From Bacteroidales bacterium UBA1374 (lineage in GTDB: Bacteria > Bacteroidota > Bacteroidia > Bacteroidales > UBA932): a stretch of 64,000 bases of DNA. The DNA is taken from positions 149,038 to 213,037 of the forward strand of contig DBRG01000016.1 of the NCBI GenBank assembly GCA_002305545.1. Reading direction: 5' to 3'. Each line of letters starts with the position of its first letter. Positions within the stretch are counted from its first letter, which is position 1. A program made the position numbers and the translations under genes. The notes under the pieces are model-generated. The model was not told the DNA's origin. It searched no databases and was given only the letters and a program-made list of their open reading frames with translations. This document shows positions 8,591-16,062 of the stretch, piece after piece.

Positions 8591-9562
8591 TTATCTCAGA
8601 CGCACTATCGTGCCGGCAGCGGGGAAATCCGCTACACCGGGATTGAGTTTTCGCAATGATTGCAGGCGGATCCCAAAACGCTGCGATATGTCGGCCAGGG
8701 ATTCACCGGGAGCAGAAGACCAGGAAGCTTCGCCTCTTTTTCCTCTTCCGGCTTTACGTTCCAGGTAGACTTTTTCACCGGTAGCCAGACCGGCGTCTGC
8801 TGCCACGTCATTATAACGGGTGAGTTCCCTTCTGAAAAGCCTGAATTCGGCTGCCAGGGAACTGTAGGTATCTCCGGGGGCCGACAAGACGTAACGTTTC
8901 CCGTTGGTCTTTAAAATCCTTCTTTCCACGTCAATGGAAAAAACGTCCTCCCCTGTGAAATCATAGGAGGGCACCCATGGCTGTACCTCCGGAATATGTT
9001 TCCCTATGGTGTCTTGGGGAGCAAGCAAATCATACTGATGCAAACCGTACTGTTCAATCAACTCAATGAGGAGCCTGGCATAACTGGGATTAGTAGCATA
9101 TCCTGCCTCTTTAAGTCCGTTAGCCCACGAGGTGTAATCCGTTCTCTCCAGTAAAAAAAGGTTCGCGTAACGGGGCCGTGTCCTGAGAAACTCCGAGTGA
9201 TCATAATAGGAATCTTCTGCTGTCCTGTATTTTCGGAAACATTCCTGCAATGCATCGTCATCGTGGTAAATGCGGTCTCCTTCCCAGTCGTGGCACTTGA
9301 TACCGAAATGGTTATTGGCTTCCCTGGCCAGCCGGCTGTTCCCGTTGCCCGATTCCAGGCATCCCTGGGCCAGGATAATGCTGGCAGGTATACCGTACCG
9401 GTGCATCTGGGCAACGGCAATACCCTTGTAGGTGTCTATGTACTGTTCCCGTGAAATTTTCTGCTCCCTCTCGTCCGGCAAGGGGAAGGCCCAAGTGGAA
9501 ACAGATAGGGGAAAAAGGCAGAAAACAAAGCAAAATGCCTTATATAGACACGGATTCAACAT
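8591..9562 (-). CDS. Secreted glucosaminidase-family hydrolase with two LysM domains
   Basis: Predicted peptidoglycan hydrolase, 323 residues. Signal peptide about 1-25; N-acetylglucosaminidase (FlgJ/AcmA-like) domain about 38-190 with the catalytic Glu70 in AQGCLESGNG and the conserved NNHFGIKC; then two LysM-type regions (about 230-275 and 280-323, the last ending in PAAGTIVRLR) for cell-wall binding. The frame stays open upstream to 10162, but that stretch runs antisense through cdd and lacks a signal sequence, so I start at 9562, where the signal peptide begins. The -7 box TACATTTG ends four bases before this ATG, which implies a leaderless or almost leaderless mRNA. First gene of the 9.6-0 kb minus-strand run. 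Confidence 0.88.
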   Translation of the reverse strand: MLNPCLYKAFCFVFCLFPLSVSTWAFPLPDEREQKISREQYIDTYKGIAVAQMHRYGIPASIILAQGCLESGNGNSRLAREANNHFGIKCHDWEGDRIYHDDDALQECFRKYRTAEDSYYDHSEFLRTRPRYANLFLLERTDYTSWANGLKEAGYATNPSYARLLIELIEQYGLHQYDLLAPQDTIGKHIPEVQPWVPSYDFTGEDVFSIDVERRILKTNGKRYVLSAPGDTYSSLAAEFRLFRRELTRYNDVAADAGLATGEKVYLERKAGRGKRGEASWSSAPGESLADISQRFGIRLQSLRKLNPGVADFPAAGTIVRLR

Positions 9563-9566
9563 GATG

Positions 9567-9574
9567 CAAATGTA
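9567..9574 (-). promoter_or_regulatory. -7 box of the glucosaminidase operon
   Basis: TACATTTG on the minus strand, four bases (CATC) before the ATG. Transcription would begin at or next to the start codon. No clear -33 element was found at the usual distance. Confidence 0.5.
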
Positions 9575-9585
9575 GTATAAATTCT

Positions 9586-9593
9586 TATATTTG
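9586..9593 (+). promoter_or_regulatory. -7 box of cdd
   Basis: TATATTTG on the plus strand, 23 bases before the cdd ATG. It is divergent to the glucosaminidase -7 box, 11 bases away. An out-of-frame ATG (9610) lies between box and start. Confidence 0.5.
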
Positions 9594-9616
9594 CTTTCTA
9601 TAAACCTCCATGCCTT

Positions 9617-10054
9617 ATGAACAGAAGCACCCTTACCATTGATTATACAGAAACCACAAAAGACCAGCTTGGACCTGAGGATATTGAACTTCTTGAACAA
9701 GCCGTCAAAGCGGCCGGTAGCGCCTATGCCCCCTATTCTCAATTCCGGGTTGGAGCGGCCGTTCGTCTGGACAACGGGCAGATACTTTGTGGAAACAACC
9801 AGGAGAATGCCTCCTTCCCTGCCGGCATATGTGCCGAACGGTCTGTTGTTTTCTATACCCACGCAAATTTCCCGGCCAACCGCATCCTGACCATAGCCAT
9901 TACAGCCTCTCCCTGCGGGATTTGCAGACAGGTACTTCTGGAAAGTGAAAAAAGAGGCGGCATTCCCATACGTGTTTTGCTGGCAGCCGGTGAACAGGTC
10001 CGCATTTTTAAAAGTGTTAAGGACCTCCTGCCTTTTGGCTTTGATTCTTTCTGA
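9617..10054 (+). CDS. cdd: Cytidine deaminase, short-loop variant
   Basis: Deaminates cytidine and deoxycytidine to uridines in pyrimidine salvage. 145 residues. Zinc and catalytic signatures are intact: CAERS (Cys and catalytic Glu near 75) and PCGICRQ (two Cys near 101-104). Substrate residues FRVGAA and GNNQENAS are present. Oddity: between the central strand (TIAITA) and SPCG there is no intervening sequence, whereas the B. subtilis enzyme has about six residues there and many Bacteroidota enzymes about a dozen. The frame is continuous, so this is a real short loop, not a frameshift. A -7 box lies upstream and the SRP RNA promoter overlaps its 3' end. Confidence 0.9.
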   Translation: MNRSTLTIDYTETTKDQLGPEDIELLEQAVKAAGSAYAPYSQFRVGAAVRLDNGQILCGNNQENASFPAGICAERSVVFYTHANFPANRILTIAITASPCGICRQVLLESEKRGGIPIRVLLAAGEQVRIFKSVKDLLPFGFDSF

Positions 10055-10069
10055 TTTTTTGTACCTTTG
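10040..10069 (+). promoter_or_regulatory. Promoter of the SRP RNA gene
   Basis: TTTG at 10040-10043, an 18-base spacer and TACCTTTG at 10062-10069, a near-perfect Bacteroidota promoter. The -33 element lies inside the last codons of cdd. The RNA begins three bases after the -7 box by stem pairing, within one or two bases of the expected start. Confidence 0.75.
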
Positions 10070-10072
10070 CAT

Positions 10073-10170
10073 GGGGTAAGTCGTGTACGACCAGCTCCCA
10101 CTGAACTCCCCCAGGGTTGGAAGACAGCAAGGGTAGGTGGTTGTAGCGGTGCGATACACCAAGCTTACCC
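10073..10170 (+). ncRNA. ffs: Signal recognition particle RNA, small bacterial (4.5S) type
   Basis: RNA scaffold that binds Ffh and targets membrane proteins to the translocon. The ends GGGGTAAG (10073-10080) and CTTACCC (10164-10170) close the long hairpin. The apex has the diagnostic Ffh-binding symmetric loop and tetraloop: CAGGGTTGGAAGACAGCA, with a GGAA tetraloop on a GUU/GAC stem. About 98 nt, within the small SRP RNA range. A T-run follows at 10171-10176, so the closing stem itself acts as terminator. A consensus promoter precedes it, and mnmA starts nine bases after its end. Confidence 0.92.
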
Positions 10171-10179
10171 TTTTTTATT

Positions 10180-11274
10180 ATGAAAATAGCCGTTGGCCTT
10201 TCAGGCGGAGTTGATTCCTCAGTTGCAGCCCTGCTGCTCAAACAGCAGGGGTACGACCTGTTCGGCCTCTTTATGAGGAACTGGAACGACGCCACAGGAA
10301 CACTCCAGGGTTCCTGTACCTGGGAAGAAGACCTGGACCTGGCAAAAATGGTTGCCCGCAAGCTCGGGATCCCTTTCTTCTTCACGGACCTGAGCGAAGC
10401 ATACCGCCTGCGTGTGGCCGATTACATGTTCCGCGAATATGAAAAAGGCCGCACTCCAAATCCCGACATCCTGTGCAACCGTGAGATCAAGTTTGATGCC
10501 TTTCTGGAAAAAGCCCTGGAGCTGGGAGCCCAAAAGGTGGCAACAGGTCATTATTGCAGGACAGAAAGAACAAGCGACGGGATGTTCCGTCTTCTGCAGG
10601 GAGTTGACCAGAATAAGGACCAGTCCTATTTTCTTTGCCAGCTCAACCAGGAGCAGTTGTCAAAATCTGTTTTTCCCATAGGGGAATTATCCAAGGCCCG
10701 TGTCAGGGAACTGGCACGCCAGGCCGGGCTCCCTACTTCGGAACGTAAAGATTCACAGGGAATCTGCTTCGTGGGCAAAGTGGACCTGCCTGTTTTCCTC
10801 CAACAGAAACTGGCTCCCCGCAAAGGAAACGTGGTGGAAGTCTTCCGCGATGGTTCCTCCAGGGTGATCGGTGAACACCAGGGAGCTCATTTTTATACCA
10901 TCGGTCAAAGAAAAGGGCTGCAAATCGGGGGACATGCCAACCCGCTGTTTGTGCTCTCTACCGATATTGAAACCAATACTATCTACGTGGGAGAAGGTCA
11001 GGACCATCCGGGACTGTACCATACCCGTCTGACCATCGAGGAAAGCGACATTCACTGGATCAGGCCCGATCTGAAAATGGAGCCTGGCCAGGAACGTGAC
11101 TACAGGATCCGCATACGCTACCGGCAACCCCTGCAAAAAGGAACCCTGTGCCATGAAAAAGGAATGCAGATTATATTCAGGGAGCCCCAGCGCGGTATCA
11201 CTCCCGGGCAATTTGCCGCCTGGTACCAGGGCGATGAACTGGTGGGATCGGGCGTTATAGCAAGCCGTTCATAA
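10180..11274 (+). CDS. mnmA: tRNA-specific 2-thiouridylase MnmA
   Basis: Adds sulfur to U34 of tRNA-Lys, -Glu and -Gln by ATP-dependent activation. 364 residues. N-type PP-loop SGGVDSS (8-14) for ATP; catalytic nucleophile Cys99 in NPDILCNREIKF; second active-site Cys196 in DSQGICFVG; central tRNA-binding region and C-terminal beta-barrel (about 280-364) ending in the usual ITPGQFAAWYQGDELVGSG. The ATG is nine bases after the SRP RNA terminator, with no Shine-Dalgarno sequence and no separate -7 box, so it may depend on readthrough of the SRP RNA. Its last 20 bases overlap the convergent S41 protease gene. Confidence 0.95.
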   Translation: MKIAVGLSGGVDSSVAALLLKQQGYDLFGLFMRNWNDATGTLQGSCTWEEDLDLAKMVARKLGIPFFFTDLSEAYRLRVADYMFREYEKGRTPNPDILCNREIKFDAFLEKALELGAQKVATGHYCRTERTSDGMFRLLQGVDQNKDQSYFLCQLNQEQLSKSVFPIGELSKARVRELARQAGLPTSERKDSQGICFVGKVDLPVFLQQKLAPRKGNVVEVFRDGSSRVIGEHQGAHFYTIGQRKGLQIGGHANPLFVLSTDIETNTIYVGEGQDHPGLYHTRLTIEESDIHWIRPDLKMEPGQERDYRIRIRYRQPLQKGTLCHEKGMQIIFREPQRGITPGQFAAWYQGDELVGSGVIASRS

Positions 11275-12847
11275 CTTCCAGCGCCTTTCTGTACTCTGGC
11301 AGAACCGGGTTGATCACCCGGTAAAAACACGCCGTACCAAAGAGCCTGGATGCTATCAGGGCTTTTATCTGTGTCCGGATATGCTTTTCCGAAACTTCCA
11401 GGTCTCCTTCCTCCGGTAATATGTCAAAGGTAGCGGCATAGGCTTTCAGGCCTTCAAACGGCACGTCTGCAAGGGTAACTTGCCGGTCAAAAGCTTCAAA
11501 TGTTTCGTATTTCCTGGCCATCAGTTCCCTTTCTTTGTCCAGGTAGTCGTTTACGTAAGCATTGACAATCCCCCTTCTTGCCAGTTGAACAAAATAGCCC
11601 GAATAATAACTGGTATCGGCCGGAACAAAGACATCGGGCATGATACCACCCCCGCCATACACTACCCGATTCTTTTTCAATGTCCTGAAAGCCAGTGAAT
11701 CGGGTATCTGCACACTGTCCTGGTTAAAGGATTCGCCTCTTTCGTATCTTTCCAGGACCTTCCTGTAATAAGTTTCCTGTTCCCCCATGACATACGGAGA
11801 TTGGATCACCCTGCCGCTCGGAGTATGGTAACGTGCCACGGTTAATCGCAGCTCGGATCCGTCGTTCAGGGGGAAGAGCTGTTGCACCAGACCTTTTCCA
11901 AAAGACCGGCGTCCCACAATGGGGCCCCTGTCCCAGTCCTGGATGGCACCGGCAACAATTTCACTTGCCGAGGCCGACCTTTCATCCATGATAACCACTA
12001 CCGGGGTATTGATAAAGAAACCCATCCCCGAGGCATGCACTTCCTGACGCTTCATTTTTCCACCCTCGGTATAGAGAATCATCTCGCCCTTGCCCAGGAA
12101 CTGCTCCGCCATAAAAAGGGCTGCACCCAGGTAACCCCCGCCGTTCCCCTGAAGATCCAGGATCAATCCCCGCGGCATTTTGTCCAGGTTTTTGAAAGCA
12201 TCTATGAACTCATCTTGTGTAGTAAGAGCAAACTTGTTGATCTTCAGATACATGACATCAGGAGTAGCCCAATAGGCCGCATCCAGGCTGTGAATGGGGA
12301 TCTTGTCCCGGACCACTTCAAAATAAAGCGGATCCGGTTCTCCCCTTCGCATCACGGTCAGGGAGACCCGTGTTCCCTTAGGTCCCCTCAGAAGGCTGTA
12401 GACCTTCTGGTTTGTCAGCTCAGGAGAAGAAATGGCTTCCCCGTCAACAGCAACGATCCTGTCATCGGCCCTGATTCCGACTGCTTCTGAAGGGGCCCCT
12501 GCCACAGGTGTCATCACCACCAAAGTATCCCGGATGATCGCAAACTCGATTCCAATGCCTTCAAAGTTCCCTTCCAGGGGTTCGCTCATGGAACGGACAT
12601 CTGCTTCAGGAATATAGGAAGAATGAGGATCCAGCTGTCCCACCAGGGTTGTTATCATTTCGTCCACTGCCCCTGTAGTATCCAGGGAGTCGAGGTAATA
12701 CTGCTGTATAAAAAACAAGGCCTGTCCCACCTTGTTAACCTGCTGGTTCAGGATGTCTGTCTGTCCCTGGGCGGGCCACGGGAGCAAGGCTATCAGCAAA
12801 AGCGAGATAACCATTGATTTCTTTATGGCTTCGGGTTTCTTTTTCAT
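11255..12847 (-). CDS. S41-family C-terminal processing protease (CtpA/Prc-like)
   Basis: Periplasmic serine protease that trims or degrades exported proteins. 530 residues. Signal peptide about 1-28 (MVISLLLIALLPWPAQG core); PDZ domain about 90-170; S41 catalytic core about 190-370 with SASASE, where Ser293 is the likely nucleophile, and Lys318 in RRSFGKG, 25 residues later as in E. coli Prc and algal CtpA. DLQGNGGG is the family strand motif. The C-terminal 160 residues form a helical extension usual for Bacteroidota members. A TACATTTG box ends five bases before the ATG. Convergent overlap of 20 bases with mnmA. Confidence 0.92.
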   Translation of the reverse strand: MKKKPEAIKKSMVISLLLIALLPWPAQGQTDILNQQVNKVGQALFFIQQYYLDSLDTTGAVDEMITTLVGQLDPHSSYIPEADVRSMSEPLEGNFEGIGIEFAIIRDTLVVMTPVAGAPSEAVGIRADDRIVAVDGEAISSPELTNQKVYSLLRGPKGTRVSLTVMRRGEPDPLYFEVVRDKIPIHSLDAAYWATPDVMYLKINKFALTTQDEFIDAFKNLDKMPRGLILDLQGNGGGYLGAALFMAEQFLGKGEMILYTEGGKMKRQEVHASGMGFFINTPVVVIMDERSASASEIVAGAIQDWDRGPIVGRRSFGKGLVQQLFPLNDGSELRLTVARYHTPSGRVIQSPYVMGEQETYYRKVLERYERGESFNQDSVQIPDSLAFRTLKKNRVVYGGGGIMPDVFVPADTSYYSGYFVQLARRGIVNAYVNDYLDKERELMARKYETFEAFDRQVTLADVPFEGLKAYAATFDILPEEGDLEVSEKHIRTQIKALIASRLFGTACFYRVINPVLPEYRKALEVMNGLL

Positions 12848-12852
12848 GCCTG

Positions 12853-12860
12853 CAAATGTA
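12853..12860 (-). promoter_or_regulatory. -7 box of the S41 protease gene
   Basis: TACATTTG on the minus strand followed by CAGGC and the ATG at 12847, so the predicted transcript starts at or beside the start codon. No clear -33 element. If a longer leader existed, the next in-frame ATG (codon 12) would be an alternative start. Confidence 0.5.
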
Positions 12861-12901
12861 CAAAAACCTTCCTTGCCTTACCATATTTTTCACAAGTCTT
12901 G

Positions 12902-12930
12902 TTGTTTAGTAAATGCTTTTACTATATTTG
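12902..12930 (+). promoter_or_regulatory. Promoter of the porin-YeiH operon
   Basis: TTG (12902-12904), an 18-base spacer and TATATTTG (12923-12930), 42 bases before the porin ATG. The stretch 12848-12972 holds only this promoter and the divergent -7 box. Confidence 0.6.
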
Positions 12931-12972
12931 CATATACTATCAACCCTTATACTATTATAAAGGTACACTACG

Positions 12973-13986
12973 ATGAAAAAAATTATTATTGCTCTTTCAT
13001 TACTAACAGCCTCACTTTTTTACACAGTGCAGGCACAGGCACAGGTCTCTGACCTGGAGGAAAGAACCGGGAAACTGGAAAGCTTCCTCTCAAAACTGCC
13101 CAAAATGTCGGGGTTCATCAACCTCCGGTATCAGTATGAAAACAACTCCAACTCTTTTGATATCCGGCGTGCCAGGCTGGATTTCAAGGGAGAGCCCGCT
13201 AAATGGTTTGATTACCGTTTGCAGGTCGATTTCGCATCTTCCCCAAAGATCATCGATGCATTTGTAAGGCTCAAAATACACCCTATGTTCAACGTGCAGG
13301 CGGGACAGTTCAAACTCGCCTTCTCCCTGGAAAATCCGTACGGTCCTCTTGACCTGGAAACCCTGGAGAATTCCCAGGTGGTAGGTTACCTTTCAGGATT
13401 CAATGACCTGGCGGGCAATAAGGCAGCAGGGCGTGATATCGGCGTGGCGGTGTATGGTGGCTTCTTCAAACAGGACGGGTACAACATTGTGGATTATTTT
13501 GTCGGTCTTTACAACGGCACCGGCATCAATGTCAAGGATAACAACAAACACAAAGACATAACGGGACGGATCGATATCCATCCCATACGTCCTGTAACCC
13601 TGTCCGCTTCGTATTATAACGGGAAAATAGGACCGGATGGCGAGCTCGCCCCAAGAACCCGGTACGGCTTTGGTGCCCGCTACGACGATGGCAAGATCCT
13701 CTTCAGGGGTGAATACATTAAAGGAAAAACAGACCAGAAGGACAGCGATGGTTTTTACCTGCTGGCCGGATATACTTTTGCAGACAAATTCCAGCCGTTG
13801 TTTAAATACGACTACATGCGCGTGGATATTGCCAATGAGAATTCCAGACAGATCAACTACCTGGTTGGAATTGATTATTGGCCCCACAAAATGTTCCGGC
13901 TGCAGGTGAACTACACCTACCGGACGTTTATTCAGAAAGAGAAAAACAGCGGTCTGCTGGGTATCATGCTGACAGCGCGCTTCTGA
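12973..13986 (+). CDS. Outer-membrane porin, OprO/OprP (phosphate-selective porin) family
   Basis: 337 residues. Signal peptide about 1-23 ending in QAQA, a short coiled segment (SDLEERTGKLESFLSKL), then a beta-barrel of alternating strands to the terminal aromatic residue (LTARF), the usual outer-membrane end. SGFINLRYQYE, RRARLDFKGEP and QAGQFKLAFSLENP match the O/P porin family. Anion preference is known for the Pseudomonas founders, but substrate cannot be read here. It sits 32 bases before a YeiH-type exporter gene on the same strand, so the pair may move a common anion across both membranes (inference). Confidence 0.82.
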   Translation: MKKIIIALSLLTASLFYTVQAQAQVSDLEERTGKLESFLSKLPKMSGFINLRYQYENNSNSFDIRRARLDFKGEPAKWFDYRLQVDFASSPKIIDAFVRLKIHPMFNVQAGQFKLAFSLENPYGPLDLETLENSQVVGYLSGFNDLAGNKAAGRDIGVAVYGGFFKQDGYNIVDYFVGLYNGTGINVKDNNKHKDITGRIDIHPIRPVTLSASYYNGKIGPDGELAPRTRYGFGARYDDGKILFRGEYIKGKTDQKDSDGFYLLAGYTFADKFQPLFKYDYMRVDIANENSRQINYLVGIDYWPHKMFRLQVNYTYRTFIQKEKNSGLLGIMLTARF

Positions 13987-14018
13987 CAACGATCATATAA
14001 TAAAAGAATCAACCTATT

Positions 14019-15269
14019 ATGAAAGAAACTAAAAAACCCTGGTGGAAAAAAATCCTGACCGAAGACTGGATAACTGTTATTGCAGCCACCATTATCCTGT
14101 TGCTGGCCGTGATAGTTCCTGCCATAATGCCTGTCATGCCAAAAACACTGGGAACAGGCAAAGAATGGCTTGACGCAGGATATATGTTCATATTTCTGCT
14201 GCTGGTGGTCTACCTGACCTCCCTTATTCTTAACAAGCCTCTGAAGGGGATCTTTCTCTCCTTCCTGGCCATCTACCTGCTTGCATTGCTTTCGAATGTG
14301 ATTGCTTCCATACCGGCCGTAAAATCAACGGGCCTGGAGTCTGTTTTCTTTGCGGTCATCTTAGGACTCATCATAAGCAATGTCTTCAAGGTTCCCAAAT
14401 GGATGAAGCCTGCCATCCAGAGTGAATTCTATATCAAAATCGGGATCATTACCCTGGGTTCAACCATTTTATTCGGAGAAGTTATGAAGGCAGGAGCCTA
14501 CGGGCTGGCCCAGGCATTGGTGGTTGTACTGGTGGTCTGGAATTTCGCTTTCTGGGTAGCCCGCAAAATGAGGGTGGATGATGAAATGGCCACCATGCTG
14601 GCCAGCGGGGTATCCATATGCGGTGTATCGGCCGCCATCGCCACATGCGGTGTGATCAAGGGCGACAACAAGAAGCTCTCTACAGTTATCTCCCTGGTGC
14701 TGGTGATAGCCATCCCCATGATGTACCTCTTGCCCTGGCTTTCTAACCTGATCGGGCTGAACCCCCAGGTAGCCGGAGCCTGGCTTGGCGGAACCATAGA
14801 CACCACAGGAGCCGTTGCTGCAGCCGGTACCATGTTGGGAGAAGAAGCAGCGAAGACAGCCATCATCGTGAAATCTTCACAAAATGTATTGATGGGAATA
14901 GCAGCTTTTCTTATTGCCCTTTACTGGACCTACAGGGGAAAGGAGGGACAGGAAAAACCAACCGGAAAGATGATCTGGGACCGTTTCCCGAAATTTGTGC
15001 TTGGATTTATTCTGGCATCTCTTATTTTCAGCATTTTCTTCAGCATAGAAGAAGCTAAAGTCGTAGGAAAGATCACCAAAGGATTCAGCAATTCCCTGTT
15101 CAGTATAGCTTTTGTATGTATTGGGCTGGAAACAAGGTTCAAAGAAATATTCTCCAAAGAAAACCGGAAGCCACTGAAAGCCTTCCTGACTGCTCAGACT
15201 TTCAATATCATAGTCACCCTGATTGTCGCTTACCTTCTCTTTGACGTTATTCAGCCTATGTTGAAATAA
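14019..15269 (+). CDS. YeiH/UPF0324-family membrane protein, putative sulfate or anion exporter
   Basis: 416 residues with about ten to eleven hydrophobic helices and a soluble loop rich in Lys. Family signatures: LGLIISN (about 112-118), IKIGIITLGSTILFGEV (about 145-161), SGVSICGVSAAIATCGVI (about 200-217) and GAWLGGTIDTTGAVAAAG (about 253-270). Some members of the family, such as TauZ near taurine genes, are proposed to export sulfate; this is not proven for the family as a whole. It lies directly behind the porin gene, and its last 14 bases overlap the convergent rnz. Confidence 0.82.
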   Translation: MKETKKPWWKKILTEDWITVIAATIILLLAVIVPAIMPVMPKTLGTGKEWLDAGYMFIFLLLVVYLTSLILNKPLKGIFLSFLAIYLLALLSNVIASIPAVKSTGLESVFFAVILGLIISNVFKVPKWMKPAIQSEFYIKIGIITLGSTILFGEVMKAGAYGLAQALVVVLVVWNFAFWVARKMRVDDEMATMLASGVSICGVSAAIATCGVIKGDNKKLSTVISLVLVIAIPMMYLLPWLSNLIGLNPQVAGAWLGGTIDTTGAVAAAGTMLGEEAAKTAIIVKSSQNVLMGIAAFLIALYWTYRGKEGQEKPTGKMIWDRFPKFVLGFILASLIFSIFFSIEEAKVVGKITKGFSNSLFSIAFVCIGLETRFKEIFSKENRKPLKAFLTAQTFNIIVTLIVAYLLFDVIQPMLK

Positions 15270-16062
15270 GTCTTCGTGGAACGCTGAAGGTTCTGCCTTC
15301 GGTGCTTAATTCCGTATTTGGAAAGATCTCCTTAGCCTCGGCCAGGTAGGCCGGGGTTTCTTTATATCGGGACGAGAAGTGCCCCAGCAACAGCTTACCC
15401 GCCCCCGCCTGCAGAGCCGTTTGTGCCGCCTGGCGCGCTGTACAGTGTTTGAATTTAATGGCCGATTCCAGGTCTTTTTCCAGGTAGGTGGCCTCGTGGA
15501 ATAACAGGTCAACCCCTTTTATCCAGCCTGCCAGTTCAGGAAACGGTGCCGTGTCGGTGCAATAAGCCACAGACCTTGGTTCGCTCCTGCGTACGGGTTT
15601 TTCCCTGAACAGGTACCCGTAGGTGGGAACACCGTGGCTTAGAGGAAAAGCCATGACAGCAGCCTCATCGCAATCCATGACCGGAAACACTTCCCGGCCT
15701 TCCACCACTTCATGGATGATGGGAAAAGACGGATCCTGCTTTCCTGAAAAATCAAAATAAAAGGCAATGAGCTTTTCCAGGCCCCGTGGCGCGTGCACAT
15801 ACAGTGGATCTTTCCTCTTGAGCAAATGCATGGAGGATATCATGCCCAGCATGCCAAAAACATGGTCTGCATGCAAATGGGTAATGAAAACATGGTCTAT
15901 CGCCCCCAGTGAAATACCCAGCTGCCTGAGGCTCAATTGCGTGCCTTCCCCGCAATCAAGTAAAAAGGACCGCCCACGTATGTTCAATACGTGAGCGGTA
16001 AAATAATTATCCTTTGTGGGCAGTGCCGAAGCACATCCCAGGCTAGTCAGAGTCAGCGGCAT
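15256..16062 (-). CDS. rnz: Ribonuclease Z
   Basis: Metallo-beta-lactamase-fold endonuclease that removes 3' trailers from tRNA precursors; needed here because the tRNA gene in this window lacks an encoded CCA. 268 residues, shorter than the usual 300 or so. Metal ligands: THLHADH (His62, His64, Asp66, His67), a further His in SHGVPTYG, Asp in YCTDTAP and His in LGHFSSRY. HEATYLE is the conserved late motif. The exosite insertion is short, accounting for part of the size difference. Its start overlaps the end of rpsA by 20 bases, so the two are probably cotranscribed. Confidence 0.9.
   Translation of the reverse strand: MPLTLTSLGCASALPTKDNYFTAHVLNIRGRSFLLDCGEGTQLSLRQLGISLGAIDHVFITHLHADHVFGMLGMISSMHLLKRKDPLYVHAPRGLEKLIAFYFDFSGKQDPSFPIIHEVVEGREVFPVMDCDEAAVMAFPLSHGVPTYGYLFREKPVRRSEPRSVAYCTDTAPFPELAGWIKGVDLLFHEATYLEKDLESAIKFKHCTARQAAQTALQAGAGKLLLGHFSSRYKETPAYLAEAKEIFPNTELSTEGRTFSVPRRLIST

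Noticed and set aside
9563..10162. Extension of the glucosaminidase frame to 523 codons
   Set aside because: The added part runs antisense through cdd, lacks a signal peptide at its start and places the true signal sequence in the middle of the protein.
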